DNA from: an uncultured Paracoccaceae bacterium | GTDB taxonomy: Bacteria; Pseudomonadota; Alphaproteobacteria; Rhodobacterales; Rhodobacteraceae | DNA: 21,660 bases | NCBI GenBank assembly: GCA_937952085.1 | Contig: CALFYQ010000432.1 | Location: 1-21,660 of the forward strand | Direction of reading: 5' to 3' | In this document: positions 1-6,945 of the stretch, one piece after another | How positions within the stretch are numbered: the first letter of the stretch is position 1 | Layout: the number at the start of each line of letters is the position of its first letter | Translations under genes and position numbers: made by a program | The notes under the pieces: model-generated | Told to the model about the DNA's origin: nothing | Database searches by the model: none | The model's input: the letters and a program-made list of their open reading frames with translations, nothing else

Positions 1-1
1 G

Positions 2-82
2 GTGCTGGCGCTCTCCGCCGGGTTGGTCGTCGCCGGCGCCGGGCTTTTCGTGCTGGCGCGACGGAAGCCGTCGCCGGAGTGA
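2..82 (+). CDS. 3' end of a membrane-anchored protein (partial)
   Basis: An open frame enters from the left edge and stops at TGA 80-82. The 26 visible residues form one hydrophobic helix (LALSAGLVVAGAGLFVLA) followed by a basic tail (RRKPSPE). This is either the last transmembrane segment of a membrane protein or a C-terminal anchor of the helix-plus-Arg/Lys kind used by sorted surface proteins. No upstream sorting motif is visible because the gene is cut off, so the function is unknown. A 14-base GC palindrome follows directly at 83-96. Confidence 0.5.
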   Translation: MLALSAGLVVAGAGLFVLARRKPSPE

Positions 83-379
83 CCGGCGCGCGCCGGAACT
101 CGGACTGGAAACGCGCCCTCGCCATCCCTCCCGGCCCGCGTGACCAACACGGGCCGCGTCCGCCCCTCCCCGCGGGCGGGCGCCCCCGGTCGTCTCAAGC
201 GGTTCGGGCCGAGGTCGGGGCGACGCCATAAAGCGCCTGTGCCGGCCGGACCGGGCGCCCGCCCAGGGGCGGTCGCGTCCCTCCGCGCGCGACTCCGGCG
301 TCGTGCTGCCTCTATCCCGGCGCCCGGCGCATTGAACGGCGCGCGAGGCCGCGCTACCGGGGGCGCCGGGAGGGCCGTG
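83..379. other. intergenic stretch with GC hairpins, no gene recognised
   Basis: This region separates the truncated first gene from the P-loop ATPase gene. It starts with the palindrome ccggcgcgcgccgg (83-96), followed by an imperfect inverted repeat (ggcccgcgtg...cacgggcc) around 133-155. Either could help end transcription of the upstream gene, but neither has a T run. The frame of the downstream gene stays open back to 140, but the residues there are low-complexity Arg/Ala/Gly/Pro, as expected of GC-rich non-coding DNA. Confidence 0.4.
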
Positions 380-1252
380 ATGATCTACGAGACCGCGGAG
401 GACTGGGAGCGCGCGCCGCGAAAAGCGGTCGCCCTCATCGGCATGTCGGGCGTCGGCAAGACGCGGATCTCGGCCATGCTGCGGGAGAGCGGCGACTGGT
501 TCCACTATTCGGTCGATTACCGGATCGGCACCCGCTACCTCAACGAGGCGATCACCGACGACTTCAAGCGCGAGGCGATGAAGAACCCCTATCTCCGGGA
601 TCTTCTGCGCTCCGACTCGATCTACATCGCCTCCAACCTCTCCTTCCACAACCTGACCCCGCTCTCGACCTGGCTCGGCAAGCCGGGCGACCCGGCAAAG
701 GGCGGCATCCCCTTCGACGAGTACGTCCAGCGCCAGCGGATGCACCGCCGCGCCGAGATCAGTTCGATGATCGACGCCGCCTCCTTCATCGGCCGGGCGC
801 GCGCGCTCTACCGCTACGACCATTTCGTCTGCGACACGTCGGGCTCGATCTGCGAGGTGGTGGAGCCCGAGAACCCGAATGACGAGGTGCTGACCGGCCT
901 CCGGGGCGCGATGCTGCCGATCCTGATCCGCGGCGCCGAGGCGCACGAAGAGGCGCTGAAGGCCCGCTTCGACCGGGCGCCGAAGCCGATGTATTACCGG
1001 GAGGATTTCCTCCGCGCGATCTGGGCCGAATACCTCGCCGAGACCGGCTGCGCGGAGGACAAGGTCGACCCCGACGAGTTCATCCGCTACGGCTTCGCGC
1101 GCCTTCTCGCCCATCGCCGCCCGCGCTATCAGGCCATCGCCGACCGCTGGGGCCTCGCCGTCGAGGCCGACGACGTGGCGGCGGTCGAGACCGAGGCCGA
1201 TTTCACCCGTCTCGTGGCGGAGGCGCTGGAGCGCCGCGCCAACGCCGCCTGA
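380..1252 (+). CDS. Uncharacterised P-loop ATPase/kinase-like protein
   Basis: The product is 290 residues. A Walker A motif is clear at residues 21-28 (GMSGVGKT), preceded by a hydrophobic strand (AVALI). A possible Walker B strand lies at 148-152 (HFVCD), followed by TSGSICE. The block around 42-54 (HYSVDYRIGTRYL) and the stretch IYIASNLSFHNLTPLSTWLGKPG (81-103) look like family signatures. From memory, proteins like this occur widely in Rhodobacterales, annotated only as 'ATPase'. The fold resembles small-molecule kinases such as shikimate kinase, but no substrate can be assigned. I chose ATG 380 because GGGAGGG lies just upstream; GTG 377 is the alternative. The open frame back to 140 reads as low-complexity sequence. 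No membrane segment or signal peptide is seen. The DMT transporter gene follows after 106 bases. Confidence 0.8.
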   Translation: MIYETAEDWERAPRKAVALIGMSGVGKTRISAMLRESGDWFHYSVDYRIGTRYLNEAITDDFKREAMKNPYLRDLLRSDSIYIASNLSFHNLTPLSTWLGKPGDPAKGGIPFDEYVQRQRMHRRAEISSMIDAASFIGRARALYRYDHFVCDTSGSICEVVEPENPNDEVLTGLRGAMLPILIRGAEAHEEALKARFDRAPKPMYYREDFLRAIWAEYLAETGCAEDKVDPDEFIRYGFARLLAHRRPRYQAIADRWGLAVEADDVAAVETEADFTRLVAEALERRANAA

Positions 1253-1358
1253 GGCCGCGCGCCGGGCCATTCGCAATCACTTCCGCGCCGCCGCCTTCGC
1301 CTGGCTGGCGCGGCGCGGCGGCCCCTCCCCCGCCAGCCCATCGGAAGACGCATTCGCC

Positions 1359-2267
1359 ATGTTCGAGCTCTGGGTCCCGGTCACGCTGGCGGCGGCTTTC
1401 CTGCAAAATCTCCGCTCGGCGCTGCAAAAGCACCTGAAAGGCCGGCTCTCGACCTCGGGCGCGACCTTCTCGCGCTTCGGCTTCGGCCTTCCCATCGCGG
1501 CGCTCTATGCGCTGATGCTGCATTTCGTCGGCGGTTTCGCCTTCCCGGCGCCGGGCGCGGCGTTTTTCCTTTGGGTGACGCTCGGCGGGCTGACGCAGAT
1601 CGCGGCGACGGCGGCGCTCGTCTATCTCTTCGGGCTCCGGAACTTCGCCGTCGGCACCGCTTATTCCAAGACCGAGACGGTGCAGGCGGCGATCTTCGGC
1701 GCGGTCTTCCTCGGCGACCATCTCTCGGCGCCCGCGATCTTCGCGATCCTGCTCAGCCTTGCGGGCGTGGTGACGATCTCGCTCGCCCGGAGCGACGGAG
1801 GGCTCTGCCGCCTCAACCCGGCGCGGATCGAACGCTCGACGCTGATCGGCCTCGCCTCGGGCGCGCTCTTCGGCGTCTCCGCCGTCGCCTATCGCGGCGC
1901 CTCGCTCAGCCTCGACGGCCCGCATTTCCTGATGCAGGCCGGCTACACGATGGCCTGGGCGACGGCGATCCAGACGGCGGTGATGCTGGTCTTCCTCCGG
2001 CTGAAGGAACCCGGCCAGATCGGCCGCATCGTCGCCGCCTGGCGGGTCGCGGCGCTGGTCGGCCTCGCCGGCGCGCTCGGCTCGATCGGCTGGATCACGG
2101 CGATGACCCTGCAGAACGTCGCCTATGTGCGGGCGGTCGGGCAGGTCGAACTGATCTTCACCTTCATCGCCTCGACGGTCTTCTTCAAGGAACGGTCCAC
2201 GGCGGTGGAACTCGTCGGGATCGTGCTGATCGCCGCGGGGATCCTGCTCCTCCTGCTCAAGGGGTGA
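1359..2267 (+). CDS. EamA/DMT-superfamily permease
   Basis: This is a 302-residue integral membrane protein with about ten hydrophobic segments in two similar halves, as in the 10-TMS drug/metabolite transporter superfamily (EamA repeats). Typical features are the short first helix, the segment NFAVGTAYSKTETVQAAIFG near residues 96-115 and the matching RAVGQVELIFTFIASTVFFKE in the second half; both end in the acidic/charged cap usual for this family. Such proteins export or exchange small metabolites across the inner membrane; the substrate is not predictable. ATG 1359 is preceded only by a weak GGAAG at about 1342-1346. The 106-base gap before it holds a GC inverted repeat (1283-1290 with 1311-1318). 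Confidence 0.85.
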   Translation: MFELWVPVTLAAAFLQNLRSALQKHLKGRLSTSGATFSRFGFGLPIAALYALMLHFVGGFAFPAPGAAFFLWVTLGGLTQIAATAALVYLFGLRNFAVGTAYSKTETVQAAIFGAVFLGDHLSAPAIFAILLSLAGVVTISLARSDGGLCRLNPARIERSTLIGLASGALFGVSAVAYRGASLSLDGPHFLMQAGYTMAWATAIQTAVMLVFLRLKEPGQIGRIVAAWRVAALVGLAGALGSIGWITAMTLQNVAYVRAVGQVELIFTFIASTVFFKERSTAVELVGIVLIAAGILLLLLKG

Positions 2268-2361
2268 GCGAGGCCGGGAGGGATGGATGAGGCGCGCCTC
2301 GACACAGGCCGCCGCCGCGCTCGGCAACGAACCGCACACGCATCCGCTACCGGCCCGACGC

Positions 2362-2402
2362 TTGCGAAGCGCGGCGGAGGCGCCTAATCACTTCGGCCTC
2401 CG
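2362..2402 (+). promoter_or_regulatory. possible metA promoter and leader hairpin
   Basis: A TTGCGA box at 2362-2367 is followed after 17 bases by TAATCA (2385-2390). The -35 match is fair and the -10 match is poor. Overlapping it, cggaggc (2375-2381) pairs with gcctccg (2396-2402), leaving a 14-base loop and ending 18 bases before the metA start. I see no SAM-II core. The promoter call is weak; the inverted repeat itself is certain. Confidence 0.25.
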
Positions 2403-2420
2403 TCCGCCCGGAACCGCGCC

Positions 2421-3341
2421 ATGCCGATCAAGATCCCCGCCGCCCTGCCCGCCCGCGACGTGCTGACGCGCGAAGGCGTGCCGGTGATCGGCGACGACGA
2501 CGCGCTGCGTCAGGACATCAGGCCGCTGCAGATCGCGCTCCTCAACCTGATGCCGAAGAAGATCCAGACCGAGACGCAGTTCGCCCGCCTCATCGGCGCC
2601 GGCCCGCTGCAGATCGAGCTCACCCTCGTGCGGATGACCGAGCATGAGAGCCGCAACGCCCCGCCCGAGCACATGGCGGCCTTCTACCGCCCCTTCGCCG
2701 AGGCGCGGGAGCGAAAGTTCGACGGGCTCATCATCACCGGCGCGCCGATCGAGCACCTCGCCTTTGAGGACGTGACCTATTGGAAGGAGCTTGAGCAGGT
2801 CTTCGAATGGACCCGCACGCATGTCCATTCCACCTTCGGCGTCTGCTGGGGCGGGCAGGCGATGCTCCGCCATTTCCACGGCGTGCCGAAGCGCGATCTC
2901 GGCCACAAGCTCTTCGGCGTCTTCGAGCAGCGGGTGACGGCGCCGGCCTCGCCCTATCTCGCCGGCTTTTCCGACCGGTTCACCGTTCCGGTCAGCCGCT
3001 GGACCGAGGTGCGGGAGGAGGACGTGCTGGCCGCCGGGGTCGAGGTGCTGGCGAAATCGCCGGCGAGCGGGCTCTGCCTGCTGCACGACCCCGGCCTCAA
3101 CGCACTCTTCATGTTCAACCATCTCGAATATGACGCGGACACGCTGAAGCAGGAATACGACCGGGACGTCGCCGCCGGCACGCCGATCACCCTGCCGGCC
3201 AACTATTACCCCGACGACGACCCGTCGCTGCCGCCGCGGAACAGCTGGCGGAGCCACGCGCACCTCCTTTATCTCAACTGGATCAACCGCATCTACCAGA
3301 CGACGCCCTACGACATCGCGCGCATCGGCGAGGCGCCGTGA
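2421..3341 (+). CDS. metA: Homoserine O-acetyltransferase, MetA family
   Basis: The 306-residue length is normal for MetA, which O-acylates L-homoserine in the first committed step of methionine synthesis in the cytoplasm. The catalytic cysteine is Cys142 in FGVCWGGQA, and the His/Glu pair of the family is His234 and Glu236 in FNHLEYD. Residue 111 is Glu (GAPIEHLAFE). In published work on Bacillus cereus and E. coli MetA, Glu111 goes with acetyl-CoA use and Gly111 with succinyl-CoA. The common label 'homoserine O-succinyltransferase' is therefore probably wrong here. Other family blocks are NLMPKKIQTE (42-51) and RHFHGVPKRDLGHKLFGVF. No strong Shine-Dalgarno precedes ATG 2421. The stop overlaps the start of the next gene by four bases, which suggests translational coupling to a lipoprotein phospholipase. 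Confidence 0.95.
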   Translation: MPIKIPAALPARDVLTREGVPVIGDDDALRQDIRPLQIALLNLMPKKIQTETQFARLIGAGPLQIELTLVRMTEHESRNAPPEHMAAFYRPFAEARERKFDGLIITGAPIEHLAFEDVTYWKELEQVFEWTRTHVHSTFGVCWGGQAMLRHFHGVPKRDLGHKLFGVFEQRVTAPASPYLAGFSDRFTVPVSRWTEVREEDVLAAGVEVLAKSPASGLCLLHDPGLNALFMFNHLEYDADTLKQEYDRDVAAGTPITLPANYYPDDDPSLPPRNSWRSHAHLLYLNWINRIYQTTPYDIARIGEAP

Positions 3342-4525
3342 AGGCGGCGGCGCTCCTCGCCGCCCTGCTCCTTTCCGCCTGCGCGGCGATCTCCCCCCGC
3401 AATCCGGTGCCGGCCGACCTCGTCGAGCAGGCCCGCCCCTATGGCCAGCCGGGCCTTCGCGCCTGGGCCGATGTCAGCTATCCGAAGCAGCGCGCCCGCG
3501 CCCGCGAGGCCTGGCGCGAGGCGCTTGTGCGAAAGCGCGCGCGGGAGGGCGACCCGCTCTCCGTCGACATCCTCGCGCTCTCGGGCGGCGGCCCGGCCGG
3601 CGCCTTCGCGGCAGGCCTTCTCTCCGGCTGGTCGGACGAAGGGACGCGCCCGAAATTCGACCTCGTGACCGGGATCAGCGTCGGCGCCCTCATCGCGCCC
3701 TTCGCCTTCGTCGGACCCGAATACGACGAGACGCTGAAGCAGCTCTTCACCGAGGAGGTGGCGACGTCCGCCCCCGTCTTCGCGCCGCTCGCCGCGCTCG
3801 GCGGCGCGCTCGGGCTCGTCGACACGACGCCGTTCCGCGAGGCGATCGAGCGCCATGTCGACCGGAACCTGCTCGACCGGGTGGCGGACGCCTACGTCTC
3901 GGAGGACCGGACCCTTCTCGTCGGCACCACCAACATCGACGCCGGGCGGCCGGTGATCTGGGATCTCGGCGCCATCGCGGCGGCCGGCGATCTCGCGCTC
4001 TTCCGGCAGGTGATGCTCGCCTCGGCCTCGATCCCCGGCGTCTTCCCGCCGGTGGCCATCGCGGTGCAGGCGAAGGGCGGGCGCTATGACGAGTTCCATG
4101 TCGATGGCGGCGTCACCCATTCGGTGATCGTCTGGCCGAACGGCTATGAGCGGGCGCTGGCGCCTTTCGACGACATTCCGCTGAAGACGACGATCTACGT
4201 CGTCCAGAACAACTCGCTGACGCGGCCCTATCAGCCGGTCGCCGCCTCGCTCCCCGCGCTGGCCGGGCGGGCGCTCTCGACGATGATCCTCGTCCAGTCC
4301 GACGACGACCTCGCCGGCATCGCCAGGGCCGCGGCGGAGGCCGGGGCCGAGTTCCGCCTCGCCTATGTGCCGGCCGCGCTCGACATCGCCTCGACCACCG
4401 ATTTCGACCGGGAGGCGATGCGCCGGCTCTACGAGGCCGCCTACGCCGACGCGCGCGACGGGATCGACTGGAAGACCCGCCCGCCCAACCGCTGCGGCGC
4501 GACCAGCGCGCCCGATGGCTGCTGA
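3338..4525 (+). CDS. Patatin-like phospholipase lipoprotein
   Basis: The product is 395 residues. A short signal peptide ends in lipobox LSAC with Cys15, so the mature protein should be lipid-anchored at the cell envelope. The patatin catalytic elements are complete: oxyanion-hole glycines in SGGGPAG (82-88), nucleophile Ser114 in GISVG, and the dyad aspartate Asp256 in VDGG. A lipid acyl hydrolase activity is expected; the actual substrate is unknown. It starts at GTG 3338 inside the metA stop (GTGA), a coupling arrangement, and a signal peptide beginning exactly there supports that start. A second lipoprotein hydrolase follows on the same strand. The C-terminal 30 residues carry a pair of cysteines (RCGA, DGC) that could form a disulfide. 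Confidence 0.88.
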   Translation: MKAAALLAALLLSACAAISPRNPVPADLVEQARPYGQPGLRAWADVSYPKQRARAREAWREALVRKRAREGDPLSVDILALSGGGPAGAFAAGLLSGWSDEGTRPKFDLVTGISVGALIAPFAFVGPEYDETLKQLFTEEVATSAPVFAPLAALGGALGLVDTTPFREAIERHVDRNLLDRVADAYVSEDRTLLVGTTNIDAGRPVIWDLGAIAAAGDLALFRQVMLASASIPGVFPPVAIAVQAKGGRYDEFHVDGGVTHSVIVWPNGYERALAPFDDIPLKTTIYVVQNNSLTRPYQPVAASLPALAGRALSTMILVQSDDDLAGIARAAAEAGAEFRLAYVPAALDIASTTDFDREAMRRLYEAAYADARDGIDWKTRPPNRCGATSAPDGC

Positions 4526-4587
4526 GCGCTTGCGCCGGGGCCGCCGCAGCCTACATGCGTGAGGCCATGTTCCGGAGCGCGACCATC

Positions 4588-5523
4588 ATGCGGCGGAGTT
4601 TCGTTCTCGCGGGGGCGAGCGCCGCGCTCGCGGCCTGCGTCGCGCCCCGCGCGCCGGTGACGGACGAGGCGGCGGAGGCGGAATACCCGCCGCTCGGCCG
4701 TCGCTTCGGGCCCGAGGGCCGCCGCGTCCACGCGACGGACGAGGGACGCGGCGACGGCCCGCCCGTCATCCTCATCCACGGCGCCAGCGGCAACGTGCGG
4801 GACTGGACCTTCTCCATCGCGCCCCGCCTCGCCGCCTCGCGCCGGGTGATCGCGATGGACCGGCCCGGCTTCGGCTATTCCGAGCGGTCCGAGGGCGAGC
4901 AAAGCTGGCGCCCCGCGGCGCAGGCGGCGCAGCTTCGCGAGGCGGCGCGGGAGATGGGGGCGGAGAAGCCGATCCTCGTCGGCCATTCCTGGGGCGCCTC
5001 GGTGGCGCTCGCCTGGGCGCTCGACGCGCCGGATGAGGTTTCGGGCGTCGTCGCCGTCTCCGGCGTGACGATGCCCTGGGGCGGCGTCGCCCCGGTCTTC
5101 GACGCGCTCGGCTTCGGCCCGCTGATCGCAACCGCCTACAATCGCCGGCTCGTGAACACCGCCGAGAGCGGCGGCGCGGAGCGCTTCATCGCCCGCGCCT
5201 TCCGCCCGCAGGAGCCGCCCGCGGGCTATCTCGACTATGTCGGCGCGCCGCTGGCGGTGCGGGAGAAGACGCTCAAGGCGAACGGCGCCGACCTCGCCAA
5301 CACCAACCGCGGCGTCGGCGAGATCGCGGCGCGCTACGGCGAGCTTCGTGTTCCCGTCGTCTCGCTCCACGGCGACGCCGACTGGCTTCTCGGCATCCGC
5401 CAGCACGGCGCCGAATTCGCCGAGGCGACCGGCGCGCGGTTCGTCCCCCTCCCCGGCGTCGGCCACATGGCCCATCATGCGGCGACGGACCGGCTGATCG
5501 ACGCGGTCGCCGGGATCGCCTGA
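4588..5523 (+). CDS. Alpha/beta-hydrolase fold lipoprotein
   Basis: From ATG 4588 the product is 311 residues. It begins with Arg-Arg and a hydrophobic stretch ending in lipobox LAAC (Cys17), which makes a lipid-anchored envelope protein likely. The alpha/beta-hydrolase core is complete: HGASGNVRDW (64-73, oxyanion region), DRPGFGYS (91-98), nucleophile Ser134 in GHSWGAS, acid Asp265 (or Asp263) in HGDADWL, and catalytic His293 in GVGHMAHH. Upstream in-frame ATGs at 4555 and 4567 would push the lipobox too far from the N-terminus, and GGAG at 4574-4577 sits well for 4588. It lies 62 bases after the patatin gene and probably shares its transcript. Esterase, lipase or C-C hydrolase activity are all possible; the substrate is unknown. 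Confidence 0.85.
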   Translation: MRRSFVLAGASAALAACVAPRAPVTDEAAEAEYPPLGRRFGPEGRRVHATDEGRGDGPPVILIHGASGNVRDWTFSIAPRLAASRRVIAMDRPGFGYSERSEGEQSWRPAAQAAQLREAAREMGAEKPILVGHSWGASVALAWALDAPDEVSGVVAVSGVTMPWGGVAPVFDALGFGPLIATAYNRRLVNTAESGGAERFIARAFRPQEPPAGYLDYVGAPLAVREKTLKANGADLANTNRGVGEIAARYGELRVPVVSLHGDADWLLGIRQHGAEFAEATGARFVPLPGVGHMAHHAATDRLIDAVAGIA

Positions 5524-5599
5524 GCGCCGCGCGCTTGCGCCGCCGCGCCGCGCGAAGCACCCTTCCCGCTTCGAAGCGGAAGTCGGAGAGGAACGGGCG

Positions 5600-5968
5600 A
5601 TGCCGGCGGACCGGAACCACGTCCTCGACGCTTATGGCGCGGCATGGCGTGAGCCGGACGCCGACAAACGCCTCGAACTTCTGAACGCCTGCTGGAGCGA
5701 TGAGGGGCGCTATCTCGACCCGAACGGCTCGGCCTCCGGGCGCGACGCGCTGGCGGCGCATATCGGGCGGTTCCAGCAGCAGATGCCCGGCGCGCGGATC
5801 GAGCTCACAAGCAGCGCGAGCGCCCACAACGCACGCATCTACTTCACATGGCGTCTCGTCACCGCCGCCGGGGCCGTCGCGATGGAGGGCGTGGATTTCG
5901 GCAGGCTCGCCGAAGACGGCCGCATCGACGAGATCGTCGGCTTCTTCGGCCCGCCGCCGGCGCGCTAG
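5600..5968 (+). CDS. NTF2-like / SnoaL-like small protein
   Basis: This is a 122-residue protein with the pattern of the NTF2-like cone fold. An N-terminal helix (VLDAYGAAWREPD, HVLDAY region) is followed by CWSDEGRYLDPNGSASGRDALAAH, typical of SnoaL-like domains (Trp, then a YxDP-type turn, then G-x-x-A-h-x-x-H/h-I). After that come beta strands with FTWRL and GVDFGRLAEDGRI. Such domains can be isomerases, dehydratases or ligand binders, so no reaction can be assigned. A good ribosome binding site (GGAGAGGA, about 5587-5594) precedes ATG 5600. There is no signal peptide. It converges with the ribbon-helix-helix gene, with only five bases between the two stop codons. Confidence 0.75.
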   Translation: MPADRNHVLDAYGAAWREPDADKRLELLNACWSDEGRYLDPNGSASGRDALAAHIGRFQQQMPGARIELTSSASAHNARIYFTWRLVTAAGAVAMEGVDFGRLAEDGRIDEIVGFFGPPPAR

Positions 5969-5973
5969 GCCGC

Positions 5974-6171
5974 CTACTTCTCGTTCCGGAGCACGCCGAA
6001 GCTGCCGGAAGTCTCGCCACCATCCGCCCGGTCGAAATAGCCCTCTGCGGCGAGGCCGCGCCGCAGAAGCTCGCGGATCGCGGCGGCCCGGCTCGGCATT
6101 CGCTTTTCGAAGCGCCAGTCGTCAAGCGCACGGAGCTCTTCCTCCGTGATCATGACCTGAAGCCGCTCCAT
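5974..6171 (-). CDS. Ribbon-helix-helix type small regulator
   Basis: The product is 65 residues from ATG 6171. The opening strand RLQVMIT, followed by TEEELRALDDW and SRAAAIRELLRRGL, matches the beta-helix-helix plan of CopG/Arc-type ribbon-helix-helix DNA-binding proteins, in which the strand contacts DNA as a dimer. The short tail (GYFDRADGG...) has no recognisable domain. TTG 6216 would give an 80-residue form, but the extra residues do not fit the fold. No toxin partner lies on the same strand: its neighbour, the NTF2-like gene, converges on it. It is therefore more likely a stand-alone regulator than an antitoxin. Confidence 0.65.
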   Translation of the reverse strand: MERLQVMITEEELRALDDWRFEKRMPSRAAAIRELLRRGLAAEGYFDRADGGETSGSFGVLRNEK

Positions 6172-6358
6172 GCGTTTTTCGCGATTCCTGACCACCCCGA
6201 CACTCCGGACACGCAATTCGATTACCCATAACGCTCAAGAGGCGGAAAAAGTTAGTAGGAAGCGCAAGAATGGCAAGTCGCCGAAGATACGCGACTGGCC
6301 GAGGGCGCCAATTCCACCCAAGACCCCCGCCTTGTTCAGTTTAAGCATCTGAAAGACA

Positions 6359-6387
6359 TGTATTTTTCAATTCAAACCCGGTATAGG
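6359..6387 (+). promoter_or_regulatory. possible promoter in AT-richer gap
   Basis: The gap 6172-6415 between the divergent regulator and receiver genes is clearly less GC-rich than its surroundings, as expected of a promoter region. TATAGG (6382-6387) is a fair -10 box. TGTATT (6359-6364), 17 bases upstream, is a poor -35. A short inverted repeat TTCAG-N9-CTGAA sits at 6335-6353 and could be an operator. The transcript would start just ahead of the ribosome binding site at 6406-6410. Confidence 0.25.
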
Positions 6388-6415
6388 CGTCCCCGGGGGC
6401 CGAACGGAGGCCGCT

Positions 6416-6871
6416 GTGGCGACGAAGGATCCGAAGGGCCCGCCCCTTGCAGATCAACCCCGGGTGATCGCCGTGATGACCTATGACGGCGTGCTCGCGC
6501 TCGACATCGAACAGGCGCTGGAGACGATCGGCTACGGCGCCTGGGTCGAACAGGGTTATGACGTGCTGCGCCTCGAAGCCGACGGGCCGGGCCGGATCGA
6601 TGGCGGGATCGTCGAGCTTCGCGCCAGCGACGCGACCTCCCACTCCACCGTCGAATGGCTGACGCTCCGCGGCATCCCGACCGTCGTGGTCTCGATGGAC
6701 GAGGACGAGCGGCGCGAAGCGGCCCAGATTCCCAAGGTGATCGCGAACTTCGCCAAGCCGGTGCTGGTCGACACGCTCCTGCCCGCCATCTTCGCGGCGG
6801 TGGAGGCGCGGATCACCGCATCGCCGTCGCGCCATGACGAGCCGGGCGCGGCGGCGACGCCCGCAGAATAG
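6416..6871 (+). CDS. Degenerate response-regulator receiver domain protein
   Basis: The product is 151 residues, essentially a single receiver domain (about 15-130) with no output domain. ALDIEQALETIGYGAWVE matches the first helix and second strand of receivers of the 'ALDLEDALEELGY' type. The strand GGIVELRASD puts Glu67 where the phosphorylated Asp belongs. Ser93 (VVVSMD) takes the conserved Thr/Ser place, and Lys114 (FAKPV) is the conserved Lys. The acidic pair after the first strand is disturbed (AVMTYDG). The domain is therefore probably not phosphorylated in the normal way and may be locked in one state. It starts at GTG 6416 with GGAGG at 6406-6410. The PPK2 gene follows after 74 bases on the same strand, so co-transcription is likely. 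The alignment is by eye. Confidence 0.7.
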   Translation: MATKDPKGPPLADQPRVIAVMTYDGVLALDIEQALETIGYGAWVEQGYDVLRLEADGPGRIDGGIVELRASDATSHSTVEWLTLRGIPTVVVSMDEDERREAAQIPKVIANFAKPVLVDTLLPAIFAAVEARITASPSRHDEPGAAATPAE

Positions 6872-6945
6872 GCCCGGACGACGCGCCGCGCTTTACCTGG
6901 CGCCGCCGCATCCCCATCATCTCCGCGCCAAGAGCGGAGAGCGAG

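Noticed and set aside
140..379. N-terminal extension of the P-loop ATPase
   Set aside because: The extra 80 residues are Arg/Pro/Gly/Ala low complexity, and a ribosome binding site sits before ATG 380.
1203..2339. Open frame of 378 codons on the minus strand opposite the DMT transporter
   Set aside because: Arg/Asp/Glu-rich shadow of a membrane protein gene; no domain.
2268..2420. SAM-II riboswitch before metA
   Set aside because: Alphaproteobacterial metA often has one, but the conserved pseudoknot sequence (GCTAAA-type segment) is absent; only a simple hairpin is seen.
5974..6171. Antitoxin of a toxin-antitoxin pair
   Set aside because: The fold fits an antitoxin, but no adjacent same-strand toxin gene exists; the neighbour is a convergent NTF2-like gene.
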